64,000 nt of DNA, taken from Mya arenaria. Lineage: Eukaryota > Mollusca > Bivalvia > Myida > Myidae. The stretch's first letter is position 1; every line of letters begins with the position of its first letter. Under the pieces are notes generated by a model, which was given only the letters and a program-made list of their open reading frames with translations, had not been told where the DNA came from and searched no databases. The DNA lies in assembly GCF_026914265.1 (NCBI RefSeq), contig NC_069136.1:49026381-49090380 (forward strand), in the 5' to 3' direction. This document shows positions 11,213 through 23,450 of the stretch, piece after piece. Position numbers and translations under genes: made by a program.

Positions 11213-11383
11213 TAGTGAAATATTAATTTCTATAATGTGATCAATATGACTGTTGCTCAGAGAGGGCAATGGTGCAAGAATCAACGTCACGGTTCACGTA
11301 GTTCACTACATACTGGATCAAAACACTAAGCAGAAAGACAACATTCACCTTTTTTTTAAAGATAATATACATATCTGAACTAC

Positions 11384-11751
11384 TTAAAGGGGCTAGACAC
11401 CAGTTGGTCCCAAAAGTTTACATGATTTAAAGAATATTTTGCCCGTTTAAAAATAGCGCATACTGGTTTCCCAGTTTAAAGTGTGAATATTTAGCATGTG
11501 AGAGTCACGTAATTAGAAAGATACATATACCGACGCTTTCTTATAATTAACTGGGATAAACGTGGTGGACAAACCCAGTTAATTTCGATTTGGAAAAAAT
11601 ACGCAAAAACTGCGAAAGATACATATGTGGTAAGCGATATGATACATCAGAAAGTAAGATCCCATGCGTTGTACACAGCGGTATCAATTTTAAGTTGTTG
11701 ACAATTCCTTTTTATCTTGCACTTGTATAATCTACTGTCTAGTTCCTTTAA
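11384..11751 (+). repeat. Small element with TTAAAGGGGCTAGACA ends, copy 1
   Basis: Its left end TTAAAGGGGCTAGACACCAG is the inverted match of its right end CTGTCTAGTTCCTTTAA. The copy at 18510-18877 sits at the same place in the duplicated unit, so insertion predates the duplication. The terminal sequence resembles the element at 57662-58126. Confidence 0.7.
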
Positions 11752-12068
11752 ACCAATAACAGCTACTTTGTTACCTTAAAAAAAACTTAACATGTTTGGG
11801 TTACCGGACATTTTACAGGATAGGTGTTTTGTTAGTATCGCATTTTTTACGGATTTTCCTCGTATAACCACGAGTGTTGTTAATACCGACCTGTATCGAG
11901 ATTTCGCCTGCTTATTGTACATAACAATAATGACCATTATCTTCAATACTATGTAGACTTCATTTGCATATTTCTCAGATAATCATGACATATAACATAA
12001 TGAAAAAGTTGTGATATATGCATTCACTAGTCTCAAAAATAACTCTTTAGTTGAAAACTTAAAACCGT

Positions 12069-15000
12069 TTACACAATATTTGCAGTAGTGGCCCATATTT
12101 TATCCGTGTTAACAACAATGGCGCATTTGGTAAATAAGCGAATGAGATCTTCTCCTTGCCTTGCGCTTTTCATACAAGTTGGTAGTCCTTTGCCTTTTGG
12201 AAAGACAAATTGGCACGCAGAGCCCTGGGCAGCATGTTGAAACAACATCTGTATAATCTTCTCAGCTATCTCTTCGTTCTCGGCTAAAACACTACGCAAA
12301 CCAAATAACCCTTCCTCCTTTTTATGTAAACTGCCAAACCCAACAGCTTTGTCTTGTTCTAGTGCTACTAATGTCGTAACATTAGGTCCAACAAAGAAGG
12401 CTCGCAGTATCTTTTCTCTGTCAACCGTAGGATAGACGGTTTTATCGTATTGAAGTATCCCTGGCCAGTGGTCGTTCTCAAGAGGCTTTACTTGAATATT
12501 GGTGTTGTCTTGGATGGGCTTAAACTTGATGTCATTATCAATTGCTATTGTAAACCTCACGGTATGTACACCTGGATAAATGAAGCCATATTTCCTGTAG
12601 GTATCAGCCATCTCGGGTTCGCTGTCCAACACGCCATTTCTGTTGCCCAGGCGTTTCATTATTCCATCTCTAAAAAGTATACGACCAAATCCTTTTCCTC
12701 GTAGATCCGCTCGCACGATGTAGTTGCCCACATACACCAGGCCATTCCCACAGGCTACGACACTTCCAAATCCTGAAAATATACTTGTACATCTGAAACA
12801 TAGTTATATATTTAAATTTCAGTTTCATCTGCAATGCCTTTATCGTTTTTTATAGAAACCCCTTTGCATCCGCTAATATTGGGCTTACATTTATTACATT
12901 TTACACAATCTTCATACAACTTTTTCATAACTTATCCTTGTTAATAGACAATCCCATAATCATCGTAATCGATGATTTGACCGTCGCCATTTTGTTGGTC
13001 ACGTGACCAGTCAGCCATGACAGCACTGAAGATTTCTGAAACTACGATAATGACAACTCAAACATGTGATAAGTACGGTTATAATATTGTCAACTTTTGT
13101 CAATGAATTATAAACTTTATATGTAATGTTAGAATGTTATTATTTATTATTTATAATAAAATTAAAATGTATTCACAGTCAAACAGTCTAATGGCTATTC
13201 ATACTTCGAACAATGATTACAGTTATACGTTTCACTAACTTCTTAAACTTGTTTAATATCCGTATACTTCGGATTGGCATGTATTCATTTCTGATATAAC
13301 TGTGCTTAGATTTTATATTTGTTTGCTACGACAAATTCCATGAAAGGAAACCACTATTGACAAATACAAAGCACCACAGGCCAGCCAAAGGACTCATTGG
13401 AATAGTGTGATATATTGTAATAATTAAATTATTGTATGTAGACATGCAATTCTGTCATATTCATTTTAATTCATAGAGTAAGATACATTATGCAAGATAT
13501 AAGAATCTATATAGAAATTCGGGTATATATATATTTGGACTGGAAGAGAGTAACCCTTTCATTCAATTGAGACGTTTTGAACCTACATATATTTTTAGTT
13601 GTGTCTCATTCCCTAGCCTAAATCGAAAGCGAAAATGAAAGTAGGCTAGTACTAGGACGAGTTAGATAAATTATTTCAGCGGCATTGAAATATAAGTGCC
13701 TTAATGATTTGAAATAACATCTCTTAAAGAATAATCCTATAAAAGATATATGGCTGCAGAGTGTATTATTTTATATAGAATTCTGGAACAATACAATTAT
13801 AATAACAATAAGTTGTAGTTATCATAGGTTTACTTTTGCTGATTTTTCTTTGGGTTACGTTGTTTGTTACATTGGGTTTTAAATAATTAAAAGTAAGTGT
13901 GTTCACAAAAAACACAAGAGCTGTCACAGAGACAGGGCGCTCGACTATTCCGCCGTTTTTCAGTGTAAGGATTAAAAAGTGTTGGCGAAACATGCATGGA
14001 TCACTGTATTAAGTCTCAATTCAATAAACCAAGTAGTTGGTGAGATATTAACCTATGTGCTTACACGCAAAGCATTGACCAGAATTTTTATGTCGAATAA
14101 TAAAGGGGCAAAATTTATATATTATACAAGATAGAGTTATCTAACTTGATTATTTAAGAAGGTTGAATGGCTAGGAGCCCTTGTAAAAAGTTACGATGCA
14201 ATTCATGACGTATTTGCTGAGATATTAACATAAATGAGGTTACATGCAAAATTTAAATCAGAATTTCTAAGTCCAATAAGGGCAAATAAGTGTTATATAA
14301 CTTTATTAATTTAGTAAGTAAGATAGTTGGGAATACATGTCAAAAGTTTCAATGCAATAAATGAAGTATATACTGAGATAATTACTTAAAGGTGCTTACA
14401 TGCAAAACCTTAACCAAGGTGTGACGCCTACGCCAGGGTGAGCAGTATAGCTCTCATTATTCTTCGAAAAGTCGAGTTAAAACGGGGAAGTTCAATTGTT
14501 GGTCACGTTTTGTCAATAACTAGGTCACATCTTGTCAACTCCATGGCTTCTACATGTACCCAATATTTATTAAAAACCAACGATGGGTCAGAAAATGGGT
14601 CTCTTATTTTCTATAACAGGTGTAAAAATGTAAGGGTCATGTAAGGGTGAAAGGCCGAAAACTTTCCATTATGTGAGAGAATGATCAATCCGAGACATGT
14701 AAACAAGTTATAACGAGGTCCAAATCATGAAATTTATGGCGCTATTATCAACTTATTGGAGACACTGTTACACTTACACCCATTGTAAAGATACTAATCA
14801 TGTGATTCTTTTCGGCAAATCGAAATATTATACATATAATACATATAAATTGAAATTTAACTTCTATGGATTTATAACATGTGCATTATGTGTTTTATTG
14901 TGCAGCATTTGCTTATTACGGAAACTTAAAGTTAAGATTTTTTTATTTCTACTCTTTAAGGGACAAACAGCAAATAGACAGTGTCCTTTTTCCTAACGGC

Positions 15001-16160
15001 TGCACAGACCTCAGTCACATCTTCATTGGGCATTAAGTTGTTACAACCTAAAAAAACAACGGAATTTAAAAAAATAACATTTTATAATTAGTTATTAATT
15101 TAAATCTAAATAAAGCAAAGTTTCTAAAGTTATTTTTCTTCGAATAAGTGCATAATTTTACACAATGCAAGACAAGCAAGTCTGTCAACACACGTCTTGA
15201 TTCTATGTTAATCATACCATACTACTATTTCCTATGACTGTCCATTATGAATATTAGAACAATGACTGTCCATTATGCATACTAGAACAATGGCTGTCCA
15301 TTATGAATATTAGAACAATGACTGTCCATTATGAATATTAGAACAATGACTGTCTATTATGTATATTAGAACAATGACTGTCCATTATGTATATTAGAAC
15401 AATGGCTGTCCATTATGAATATTAGAACAATGACTGTCCATTAAATATATTAGAACAATGACTGTCCATTATGTATATTAGAACAATGACTGTCCATTAT
15501 GAATATTAGAACAATGACTGTCCATTATGAATATTAGAACAATGACTGTCCATTATGAATATTAGAACAATGACTGTCAATGACTGTCCATTATGAATAT
15601 TAGAACAATGACTGTCCATTATGAATATTAGAACAATGACTGTCCATTATGAATATTAGAACAATGACTGTCCATTATGAATATTAGAACAATGACTGTC
15701 CATTATGAATATTAGAACAATGACTGTCTATTATGTATATTAGAACAATCCATCGACTGTCCATCATTTGATTAATATATGTCCATTATTAAAATATTGG
15801 ACAGTCCATTCTTTAAATATTGGACAGTTGGTAAAATTAAAGTACAAAACGCAGTCCAAAACACATATAGATAACAAAAGAACAATGGATAACGTCACAA
15901 ACATGTTTTAAGTCAGATGGATATGAAAATGGCAGAAGTATATTGTACATACATGTATTTAAACTATCATTGCACTTACCAATTGGTTTATCTTCTTTGT
16001 CAGCTGCAACCAGAAGGCTGTTTGGGTCAATTTTCAGCTGTGAAATCGCGTCATACGTTGAAGAATCCCAACCAATATCTTTAATCCATGTTTCTAGAAC
16101 TTGGATCTCCTGCTGCTTTGCTTGACGAATGGTTACATGGTTTTCTGTCGTAATCTCCAT
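12069..16160 (-). CDS. GNAT acetyltransferase, tandem copy 1 (two exons)
   Basis: Exon 1 is 15980-16160 and exon 2 is 12069-12772, joined GT/AG in phase 1, giving 294 residues. The start is the ATG at 16160, which opens MEITTENHVTIRQAKQQE and has the same position in all three copies. GNAT enzymes transfer an acyl group from acyl-CoA to an amine. The CoA-binding motif A is RGKGFG at residues 85-90, after NYIVRADL, followed by NRNGVLDS and ADTYRKYGF. The C-terminal half, from about residue 165, resembles the second domain of YitH/HolE-type acetyltransferases (Acetyltransf_18): YDKTVYPT, REKILRAFFVGPNVTTLVAL, VGFGSLHKK, FGLRSVLAENEE and CMKSARQGEDLIRLFTK. There is no signal peptide or membrane segment, so it is probably cytosolic. 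The substrate is unknown. The 3.2-kb intron holds repeats, including an 18-copy minisatellite. No stop or frameshift is seen. Confidence 0.88.
13940..14480 (+). repeat. Dispersed repeat with ~120-bp internal periodicity, intron of GNAT copy 1
   Basis: Imperfect units contain GAGATATTAACCTATGTGCT, TACATGCAAAACCTTAACCA and CAAGATAGAGTTATCTAACT. The end is ACGCCTACGCCAGGGTGAGC, then a block ending CGAAAAGTCGAG. The same family lies at 20610-21355 in the matching intron of copy 2 and, inverted, at about 16840-17200. Confidence 0.7.
15235..15750 (+). repeat. 28-bp minisatellite, about 18 copies
   Basis: The unit is TGACTGTCCATTATGAATAT followed by TAGAACAA. Variants include TATGTATATT, TATGCATACT and one AAATATATT. 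One unit is interrupted by a partial duplicate (TGACTGTCAATGACTGTCCA). It lies in the intron of GNAT copy 1, about 230 bp from exon 1. The corresponding place in copy 2 (22172-22240) has only two to three units. Confidence 0.95.
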
Positions 16161-17224
16161 CGCTCACTTTATTATGTCGTATACTACACTGAATAGTATA
16201 AAATCACGCTTATGTCAACATGATATACTTCCTTACTGCATATATACTGGAGTGCAGGCGTTTACACCGTGATATTTACTCAACTGTAAATATAAACAGA
16301 GCATGTACCCATAAAACAAGTGTTCCACGATTGATTATATTGTTACTCGACATACTCAATGACTTTCTATAATTTTGTGGGGGTTTTATTGGTTTTTTGC
16401 TCCACATACTGTCTTTTTAGATAATAATTTGCAACATGAGTACAATGGTAATTTGTTTTGTTCTTTTTGAAAAATGAAAAAATAAATATGGCTAAAAATG
16501 GCATCAAAGTCGAGCTAAAAATGATATCAGAATAAAAGTTCCATTTTCCATTTTTTTCCAGGGAAATTCCCCCTCCCACACCCACCCCCGTTCGTGCGTA
16601 ACAGTCAGTAAAGCCTGGCTGCTACTTTTGTTTTCAGATCGGATAGTCAAAGGTTAATGAAACGTCGTATTTCGTTCTTAAATATCTACTGCACTTTAAC
16701 AAATAATGAAATTCTTCACCAATAAGATCATTATCACAAAAATGTCATTTAGGTTAATATTCCATCAGCCTGCTACTTTTATTTCGAGATTAGACAGTCA
16801 AAGGGCATGGTCGCAGTGACATTGAAGTAAAAAATACGGTTTACCCTCAATAACTGAAGATCCTTGAAATGCATTATGTATTGCATTTAACCCTCATACA
16901 TGTGGTCCCAACAATTCAACCTTCTTGATTAATCAAGTAAGATTACTCTATCTTGCATATGATATAAGTTTTGCCCCTTTATTGTTCGACTTAGCAATTA
17001 TGGTTGAGGTTTTGTATGTTGGCACATGTTATTCAATAACTCAGCAACTACTCGTTGTATTGCATTGAAACTTTAAACAATCAAGTATGATAACTCTATC
17101 TTGCATATGATAAAAAAAAATTCTCCTTTATTATTTGACTTAGAAATTTTGGATAAGGTTTTGAATTTAGTCTTATTACAGTGATCCATGCACGTTTCAC
17201 GAAAACTGTGCAATTCTTATCTGA
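16161..17224. other. GNAT copy 1 upstream region with inverted dispersed repeat
   Basis: The first ~240 bp upstream of the start codon are shared with copy 2 (for example CTGGAGTGCAGGCGTTTACA and CATACTCAATGA) and probably hold the promoter. No clear TATA box position can be fixed. From about 16840 to 17200 the sequence is an inverted copy of the repeat family at 13940-14480. Confidence 0.5.
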
Positions 17225-17559
17225 AAGGCCTAGTTTAAGGAGTGTTTGGCATGATAAACCCCTGCTGTGCGTCTCCTGCTAATTGCACGGGTATCACATT
17301 AGGGGCCAATTTCCTGTGTATTCGTTTATTTGCTCAGGGCAATTTAGGGTTCATTTCTATCATAAAACATCCAAAACTGCACAGTAGGATACTCAGATTG
17401 GAGATCTGATAAGAGGGATCAAGGCAAGAAGATTGAGATCAATAAACAGAGGTTGCGTACTGTACACAATTTGTTGGGTTTTTCTCAACTTTTTTTGGGG
17501 GGGGGTGGGGGAGTGTGGGGGGGGGGGGGTCACTTAAAGGAGGCTTAAACTAGGCCTTT
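17225..17559 (-). repeat. MITE with AAGGCCTAGTTTAAG inverted ends, copy 2
   Basis: Left end AAGGCCTAGTTTAAG and right end CTTAAACTAGGCCTT are 15-bp inverted repeats. The interior is the reverse complement of 10196-10610, including the G-rich run (17496-17530) that corresponds to the C run there. It lies at the junction between the two duplicated GNAT units. Confidence 0.75.
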
Positions 17560-17957
17560 AATATTCAAAATATCGACATCAGCACAAAATGAGATTGTAT
17601 CAACATTGATAAAACCATTTCTTGCCCCCTATTGTGACACCAGTGCAATTAGCAGGAGATGCAGGGGATTATCATGCCATGAGAGTGAAGCAATTTCAGG
17701 TGTCCAATATCGTTAATTGAAACTTACAATGACTTCATGTTACGTCATTGCTATTTGTATTTGTCAACATAATAATATTTCGCATTTATGATTCTTGATT
17801 CATTAGTACATGTACTTATTGTTTATCCGTCTTACACATAAACGCTTTGTTTAAGAAAACACCATGTGATACAAATGTTTAGCATATTATTATTTTGGCA
17901 TCACAGTTATGTAAAGAAACAAAATAAGATTAGCTGGCACCAAAATTAGGCTTTGCT

Positions 17958-18324
17958 TTAAAGATGCACTCTTACTCCCTAATAAGGTTTACCAAAATTA
18001 ATAATATTGCTTTAATATTCCAAATTGGATGAATAAATGTCAAAAACAATGTTTCTTTTGAAGGATACCGAGTTTTAATTTGGATAAAACACGCTCTCTC
18101 AACATTATGAGACTATAGCAGACTTGAGTAAATCTTTTAGCATTCACCAATCATTTAATATTTTTTACGCTTTCTGCTATTCAATAAACGGTTACAATCT
18201 TGTAATCAGTAGTTAATATTTTCCATGAATGCATTATTTAGTAAGTAGTTAAAGGTTTATCAGTCAAAATTTATGTTTGTTATACATGTGTATGTATTGA
18301 TTTTGAATAAGAGTGACACTTTAA
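17958..18324 (+). repeat. MITE, TTAAAG...CACTCTTACTC family, copy 2
   Basis: It begins TTAAAGATGCACTCTTACTC and ends AATAAGAGTGACACTTTAA, an inverted pair. It sits at the place in unit 2 that matches 10886-11212 in unit 1, so it was duplicated with the gene. Confidence 0.75.
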
Positions 18325-18509
18325 TAGTTAATTATTAATTTATTCAATGTGATCAATATGATTGCTGCTCAGAGTGGGTAGTGGTGCGAGAATCAACGTC
18401 ACGGTTCACGTAGTTCACTACATACTGGATCAAAACACTAAGCAGAAAGACCTAGCACTACTTACAACATTCACCTATCTTTTAAAGATAATGTACATAT
18501 CTGAACTAC

Positions 18510-18877
18510 TTAAAGGCGCTAGACACCAGTTGGTCCAAAAATTATACATGAATTAAAGAATATTTTGCCCATTTGAAATAGCGCATAATGGTCTCCTAGT
18601 TTAAAGTGTGTGTATGTAGCATATGAGAGTCACGTAATTAGAACAGATACATATACCGACGCTTTCTTCTAATTAACAGGGATAAACGTGGTGGACAAAC
18701 CCAGTAAATTTCGATTTGGAAAAATACGCAAAAACTGCGAAAGATACATATGTGGCAAGCGATGTGATACATCAGTAAGTAAGATCCCATGCGTTGTACA
18801 CAACGACATCAATTTTAAGTTTTTGACAATTTTCTTTTTTTCTTGCAGTTGTATAATCTACTGTCTAGTTCCTTTAA
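18510..18877 (+). repeat. Small element with TTAAAGGCGCTAGACA ends, copy 2
   Basis: Counterpart of 11384-11751, with ends TTAAAGGCGCTAGACACCAG and CTGTCTAGTTCCTTTAA. The interior keeps GATAAACGTGGTGGACAAAC and AAAACTGCGAAAGATACATA. It lies about 215 bp beyond the stop codon of GNAT copy 2. Confidence 0.7.
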
Positions 18878-19092
18878 GCCAATAACATTAACTTTGTAAC
18901 CTTAAAGATATAAAGCATATGTGGCAGAAAAACCGCCTGTTTATTGTACATAGCAATTATGACCATTATCTTCAATACAATGTATTCATTTGCATATTTC
19001 TCAGATAATCATGACAAATAATATAAATGGAACGTTTTGATATATGCATTAACTAGTCTCAAAAATATCTCTTGAAAACTCCTTGGAACTGT

Positions 19093-22000
19093 TTACACAA
19101 TATTTGCAGTAGTGGCCCATATTTTATCCGTGTTAACAACAATGGCGCATTTGGTAAATAAGCGAATGAGATCTTCTCCTAGCCTTGCACTTTTCATACA
19201 AGTTGGTAGTCCTTTGCCTATTGGAAATACAAATTGGCACGCAGAGCCATGGTCAGCATGTTGGAACAGTATCTGTATAATCTTCTCAGCTATCTCTTCG
19301 TTCTCGGCTAAAACACTACGCAAACCAAATAAACCTTCATCCTTTTTATGTAAACTGCCAAACCCGACAACTTTGTCTTGTTTTAGTGCTACTAATGTCG
19401 TAACATTAGGTCCAACAAAGAAGGCTCGCAGTATTTTTTCTCTGTCTATCGTAGGATAGACGGTTTTATCGTATTGAAGTATCCCTGGCCAGTGTTCGTT
19501 TTCAAGGGGCTTTACTTGAATATTGGTGTTGTCTGAGAAGGGCTTAAACTTAATGTCATTATCAATGGTTATTGTAAACCTCACGGTATTTACACCTGGA
19601 CAAATGAAGCCATATTTCCTGTAGGTATCAGCCATCTCGGGGACGCTGTCCAACACGCCATTTCTGTTGCCCAGGCGTTGCATTATTCCATCTTTAAAAA
19701 GTATACGACCAAATCCTTTCCCGCGTAAATCCGCTCGCACTATGTAGTTGTCCACGTATACCAGGTCATTCCCACAGGCTACAGCACTTCCAAATCCTGA
19801 AAACACATGAAACATGTTTGTTTTTTATGGAAACCCTTTTGCATCCGCCAATATTGGGCTCACATTTATTACATTTTACACAGTCTTCATACAACTTTTT
19901 CATAACTTATCCTCGTTAATAGACAATCCCATAATCGATAATTTGACCGCCGCCATTTTGTTGGTCATCTGACCAGTCAACCATGACAGTACTGAAGATT
20001 CTTGAAACTACGAAAATTGACAAATTCAGCATAAATAAACTTTAATTATGAGCGACCCGTGTAGTATTCTTAATTGTTTTTTATAGGCATTTGTATGGAA
20101 TTGATTAGTTGAATAGCACTATACATATAGTCAGATAGGTATTTGTTTGAATTTAGGAAAAAGTTGTATTCAAAAACGATATCATTAACATTATTTGTTC
20201 CAAATACATGTAGGACAACATGATCAATGATTTAATCATTTCAATGCGCACAAAACATGTTTCTAAAACAATAATATGGATGGACATACAATTGAATAAA
20301 ATGACGACTCAAACAAGTGATATGAACGGTTATAATCTTGTCAACTTTTGTCAATGAATTGGTAGTAGGTTAGTACTAGTACGAGTTAGATAAACTATTT
20401 CAGCGGCATTGAAATAATAGTGCCTTTATGATTCTTAAAGAATAATCCTGTAAAAGATATATGGCTGCAGAATATATTATTTCATATAGAATTCTGGAAC
20501 AATATAATTATAATAACAATAAGTTGTAGTTATCATAGGTTTACTTTTGCTGATTTTTCTTTGGGTTACATTGTTTGTTACATTGGGTTTTAAATAATTA
20601 AAAGCAAGTGTGTTCACAAAAAACAAAAGCTGTCAAAGAGACAGCGCGCTCGACTATTCCGCCGCTTTTTAGTGTAAGGATTAAAAAGTGTTGGCGAAAC
20701 ATGCATGGATCACTGTATTAAGTCTCAATTCAATAAATCAAGTAGTTGGTGAGATATTAACCTATATATGTGCTTACACGCAAAACCTTGACCAGAATTC
20801 GAATAATTAAGGTGGCAAAATTTATATTATATGCAAGATAGAGTTATCTAACTTGATTAATTAAGAAGATTGAATGGCTAGGAGCCCTTGTAAAAAGTTT
20901 CAATGCAATACATGATGTATTTGATGAGATATTAACATAAATGAGGTTACATGCAAAATTTAAATAAGAATTTCTAAAATACAGTTATCTTACTTGGTTA
21001 TTCAAGTAGGTTGGATGGTTGAGTACCATTGTATAAAGTCTTAATGCGATACATCAAGTAGTTGCTGAGATATTAACCTATGTGTGCTTACATGCAAAAC
21101 CTTAACCAGAATTTCTAAGTCAAATAATAAAGGCCAATTATTTGCATTATATTCCAATTAGTGTTATATAACTTTATTAATTTAGTAGGTTACATAGTTG
21201 GGAATACATATCCAAAGTTTCAATGTAACAAATTATGTTTTTACTGAGATAATTACTTAAATGTGCTTACATGCAAAACCTTAACCAAGGTGACGCCGAC
21301 GCCTACGCCAGGGTAAGTAGTATAGATCTCCTTAATATTCATCGAATAGTCGAGCTTAAACGGGGAAGTTGGTCACGTTTTGTCAATAACTAGGCCACAT
21401 CTTGTCAACACCATGGCTTCTACATGTACCCAATGTTTATTATAAACCAACGGTGGGTCAGAAAATGGGTCTCTTATCATCTATATCAGGTGTAAAAGTG
21501 TAAGGGTCATGTAAGGGTGAAAGGCCGAAAACTTTCCATTATGTCAGAGAAAGATCAATCCGAGGGACGCAGTGTAAACATGTCAACAAGTTAACGAGGT
21601 CCAAATCATGAATTTCATGGCGCTATTATCAACTTACTGGAGACACTGTTACACTTACACCCATTGAAAAGATACTAATCATTTGAATCTCTTCGTCAAA
21701 GCAAAATAATTATACATATAATACATATAAATTGTGAATTATTATTTTTATTATTATTTAAAATAACCATTTTTAAAATTTAACTTCTATGGATTTATAA
21801 CAAGTGCATAATATGCATTATTGTGCAGCTTCCGCTTACGGAAACTTTTAAGTTTAATATTTGTTTTTGTTTCTACTCTTTAAGGGACAAACTGCAACAA
21901 ATATACAGTTCCTTTTTTCTAAGCGGCTGGGCAAACCTCAGTCACATCTTCATTGGGCATTAAGTTGTTACAACCTAAAATACAACGGAATTTATTAAAA

Positions 22001-22643
22001 AATAATAATTTATAATTAACTATTAATTTAAATCCAAATAAAGCAAAGTTTCTAAAGTTATTTTTCTTCGAATAAGTGCATGGTTTTACACAATGAAAGA
22101 CAAACAAGTTTGTCAACACACGTACGTCCTGATTCTACAGTATGTTAATCACACCATACTACTATTTCCTATGACTGTCCATTATGAATATTAGAACAAT
22201 GACTGTCCATTATGCATATTAGAACAATGACTGTCCATTATTTTAACAATATCTGTCCATTATTCAAATATTTGACAGTCCATTCTTTAAATATTGGACA
22301 GTTTGTAAAAATAAAGTACAAAACGCAGTCCAAAAACACATATAGAGAACAAAAAGAACAATGGATTATGTCACAAACATGTTTCAAGTCAGGTAAATAT
22401 GAAAGTGGCAGAAGTATATTGTACATACATGTATTTAAACTATCATTGCACTTAGCATTTACCTATTGGTTTATCTTCTTTGTCAGCTGCAACCATAAGG
22501 CTATTTGGATCAATCTTCAGCTGTGAAATCGCGTCATACGTTGAAAAATCCCAACCATCATCTTTAATCCATGGTTCTAGAACTTGAATCTCCTGCTGCT
22601 TTGCCTGACGAATTGTAACATGGTTTTCTGTCGTAATCTCCAT
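19093..22643 (-). CDS. GNAT acetyltransferase, tandem copy 2 (two exons)
   Basis: Exon 1 is 22463-22643 and exon 2 is 19093-19796. The exon lengths (181 and 704 bp), phase-1 junction and 294-residue product equal those of copy 1. Motif A is NYIVRADLRGKGFGRILF and the C-terminal domain keeps REKILRAFFVGPNVTTLVAL and the final KIWATTANIV. Substitutions against copy 1 include GNDLVYVDN for GNGLVYVGN, KDGIMQRL for RDGIMKRL and PFSDN for PIQDN. It is closer to copy 1 than copy 3 is. No stop or frameshift is visible, so it is probably functional. Its likely activity is acyl-CoA dependent N-acylation of an unknown small substrate. The intron is 2.67 kb with shared repeats, and the upstream 240 bp match copy 1, suggesting shared regulation. 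Confidence 0.88.
20610..21355 (+). repeat. Dispersed ~120-bp-period repeat, intron of GNAT copy 2
   Basis: Same family as 13940-14480, with one extra internal unit (a second CAAAACCTTAACCAGAATTT block near 21090). It ends GACGCCTACGCCAGGGTAAG then CGAATAGTCGAG. Confidence 0.7.
22172..22240 (+). repeat. 28-bp minisatellite, two to three units
   Basis: Two full TGACTGTCCATTATG units and a partial third, at the place in the copy 2 intron that matches the 18-copy array at 15235-15750. Confidence 0.9.
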
Positions 22644-22905
22644 CGCTCACTTTATTGGGTCGTATACTACACTGAATACTATCAAATCACGCTAATGTCA
22701 AAGTGAAACTTCCTTACCGCAGATCTATACATTATAAACTGGAGTGCAGGCGTTTACACCGTGATGTTTAATCTACTGTAAATATAAACGGAGCATGTAC
22801 ACATAAAAAAGCGTTCCATGATTGCTTTTAATGTCACTCGACATACTCAATGATTTTCTATATTTTTGTGTTTTTTTATTGGTTTTTGCACCATATGTTG
22901 TCTTT

Positions 22906-23283
22906 TTAAAGATGCACTCTTTCTCCATAATAAGATTTACCACAATTAATTAATAATATTGTTTTGATATTCCAAAAAGGATGATTACAAGTCGAAAACA
23001 ATGGTTCTTATGAAGGATACCGAGTTTAATTCGAAAGAAATGAGCATAAAACACGGTATTTCAATATTATATGACTATAGTAGACCACAGTAAATCTTTT
23101 AGCATTCACCAATCATTTAATATTTTTCGCTTTCTGCTATTAAATACACGTTTAAAATCTGGTTATCAGTAAGTAATATTTTCCATAAATGCATCATTTA
23201 GTAAGTAATTAAAGGTTTATCAGTCAAATTGATGTTTTTTTACATGTTTATGTATTGATTTTGAATGAGAGTGTCGCTTTAAA
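22906..23283 (+). repeat. MITE, TTAAAG...CACTCTT family, copy 3
   Basis: Begins TTAAAGATGCACTCTTTCTC and ends GAATGAGAGTGTCGCTTTAA. It is followed at 23366-23450 by an inverted truncated copy (TTAAAGTCGAACTCTTATTT onward), so the two right ends face each other. Confidence 0.75.
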
Positions 23284-23365
23284 TAATAAGTTACCACATG
23301 TGTTCAATTTGTTTTCTTTAAATTGAGATACAAATGTGTACATGTATTCAGACATTGAATAATCA

Positions 23366-23450
23366 TTAAAGTCGAACTCTTATTTAAAATCAATACATAC
23401 ACCTGTATAACAAACATCGATTTTAAGTGGTGATAAACCTTCAAGTAAGG
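23366..23450 (-). repeat. Truncated inverted copy of the TTAAAG...CACTCTT MITE
   Basis: The reverse complement matches the last ~85 bp of the family, including TGTTATACAGGTGTATGTAT. It forms an imperfect palindrome with 23205-23283. Confidence 0.7.

Larger units (their letters stand above)
10500..16400. repeat. Segmental duplication unit 1 (contains GNAT copy 1)
   Basis: Co-linear similarity to 17630-22900 covers the 3' flank, both GNAT exons, the intron and about 240 bp upstream of the start codon, including embedded MITEs at matching places (10886 and 17958; 11384 and 18510). The distance between the two stop codons is 7,024 bp. Coding exons are more similar than introns. The boundaries are approximate. 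Confidence 0.8.
17630..22900. repeat. Segmental duplication unit 2 (contains GNAT copy 2)
   Basis: Co-linear with 10500-16400, beginning near TGTGACACCAGTGCAATTAG and running past exon 1 through CATACTCAATGATTTTCTAT. Differences include a much shorter minisatellite and extra copies of the ~120-bp repeat unit in the intron. Boundaries are approximate. Confidence 0.8.

Noticed and set aside
12450-12704. Plus-strand open frames opposite GNAT exon 2, also at 19112 and 27902
   Set aside because: Antisense shadows of a conserved coding exon on the minus strand.
14438-14996. Small genes in the GNAT copy 1 intron
   Set aside because: The sequence belongs to repeats and intron shared with copy 2, where the frames are not preserved.
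15235-15750. CRISPR-like regular array
   Set aside because: Units are contiguous with no unique spacers, and the context is a eukaryotic intron; it is a minisatellite.
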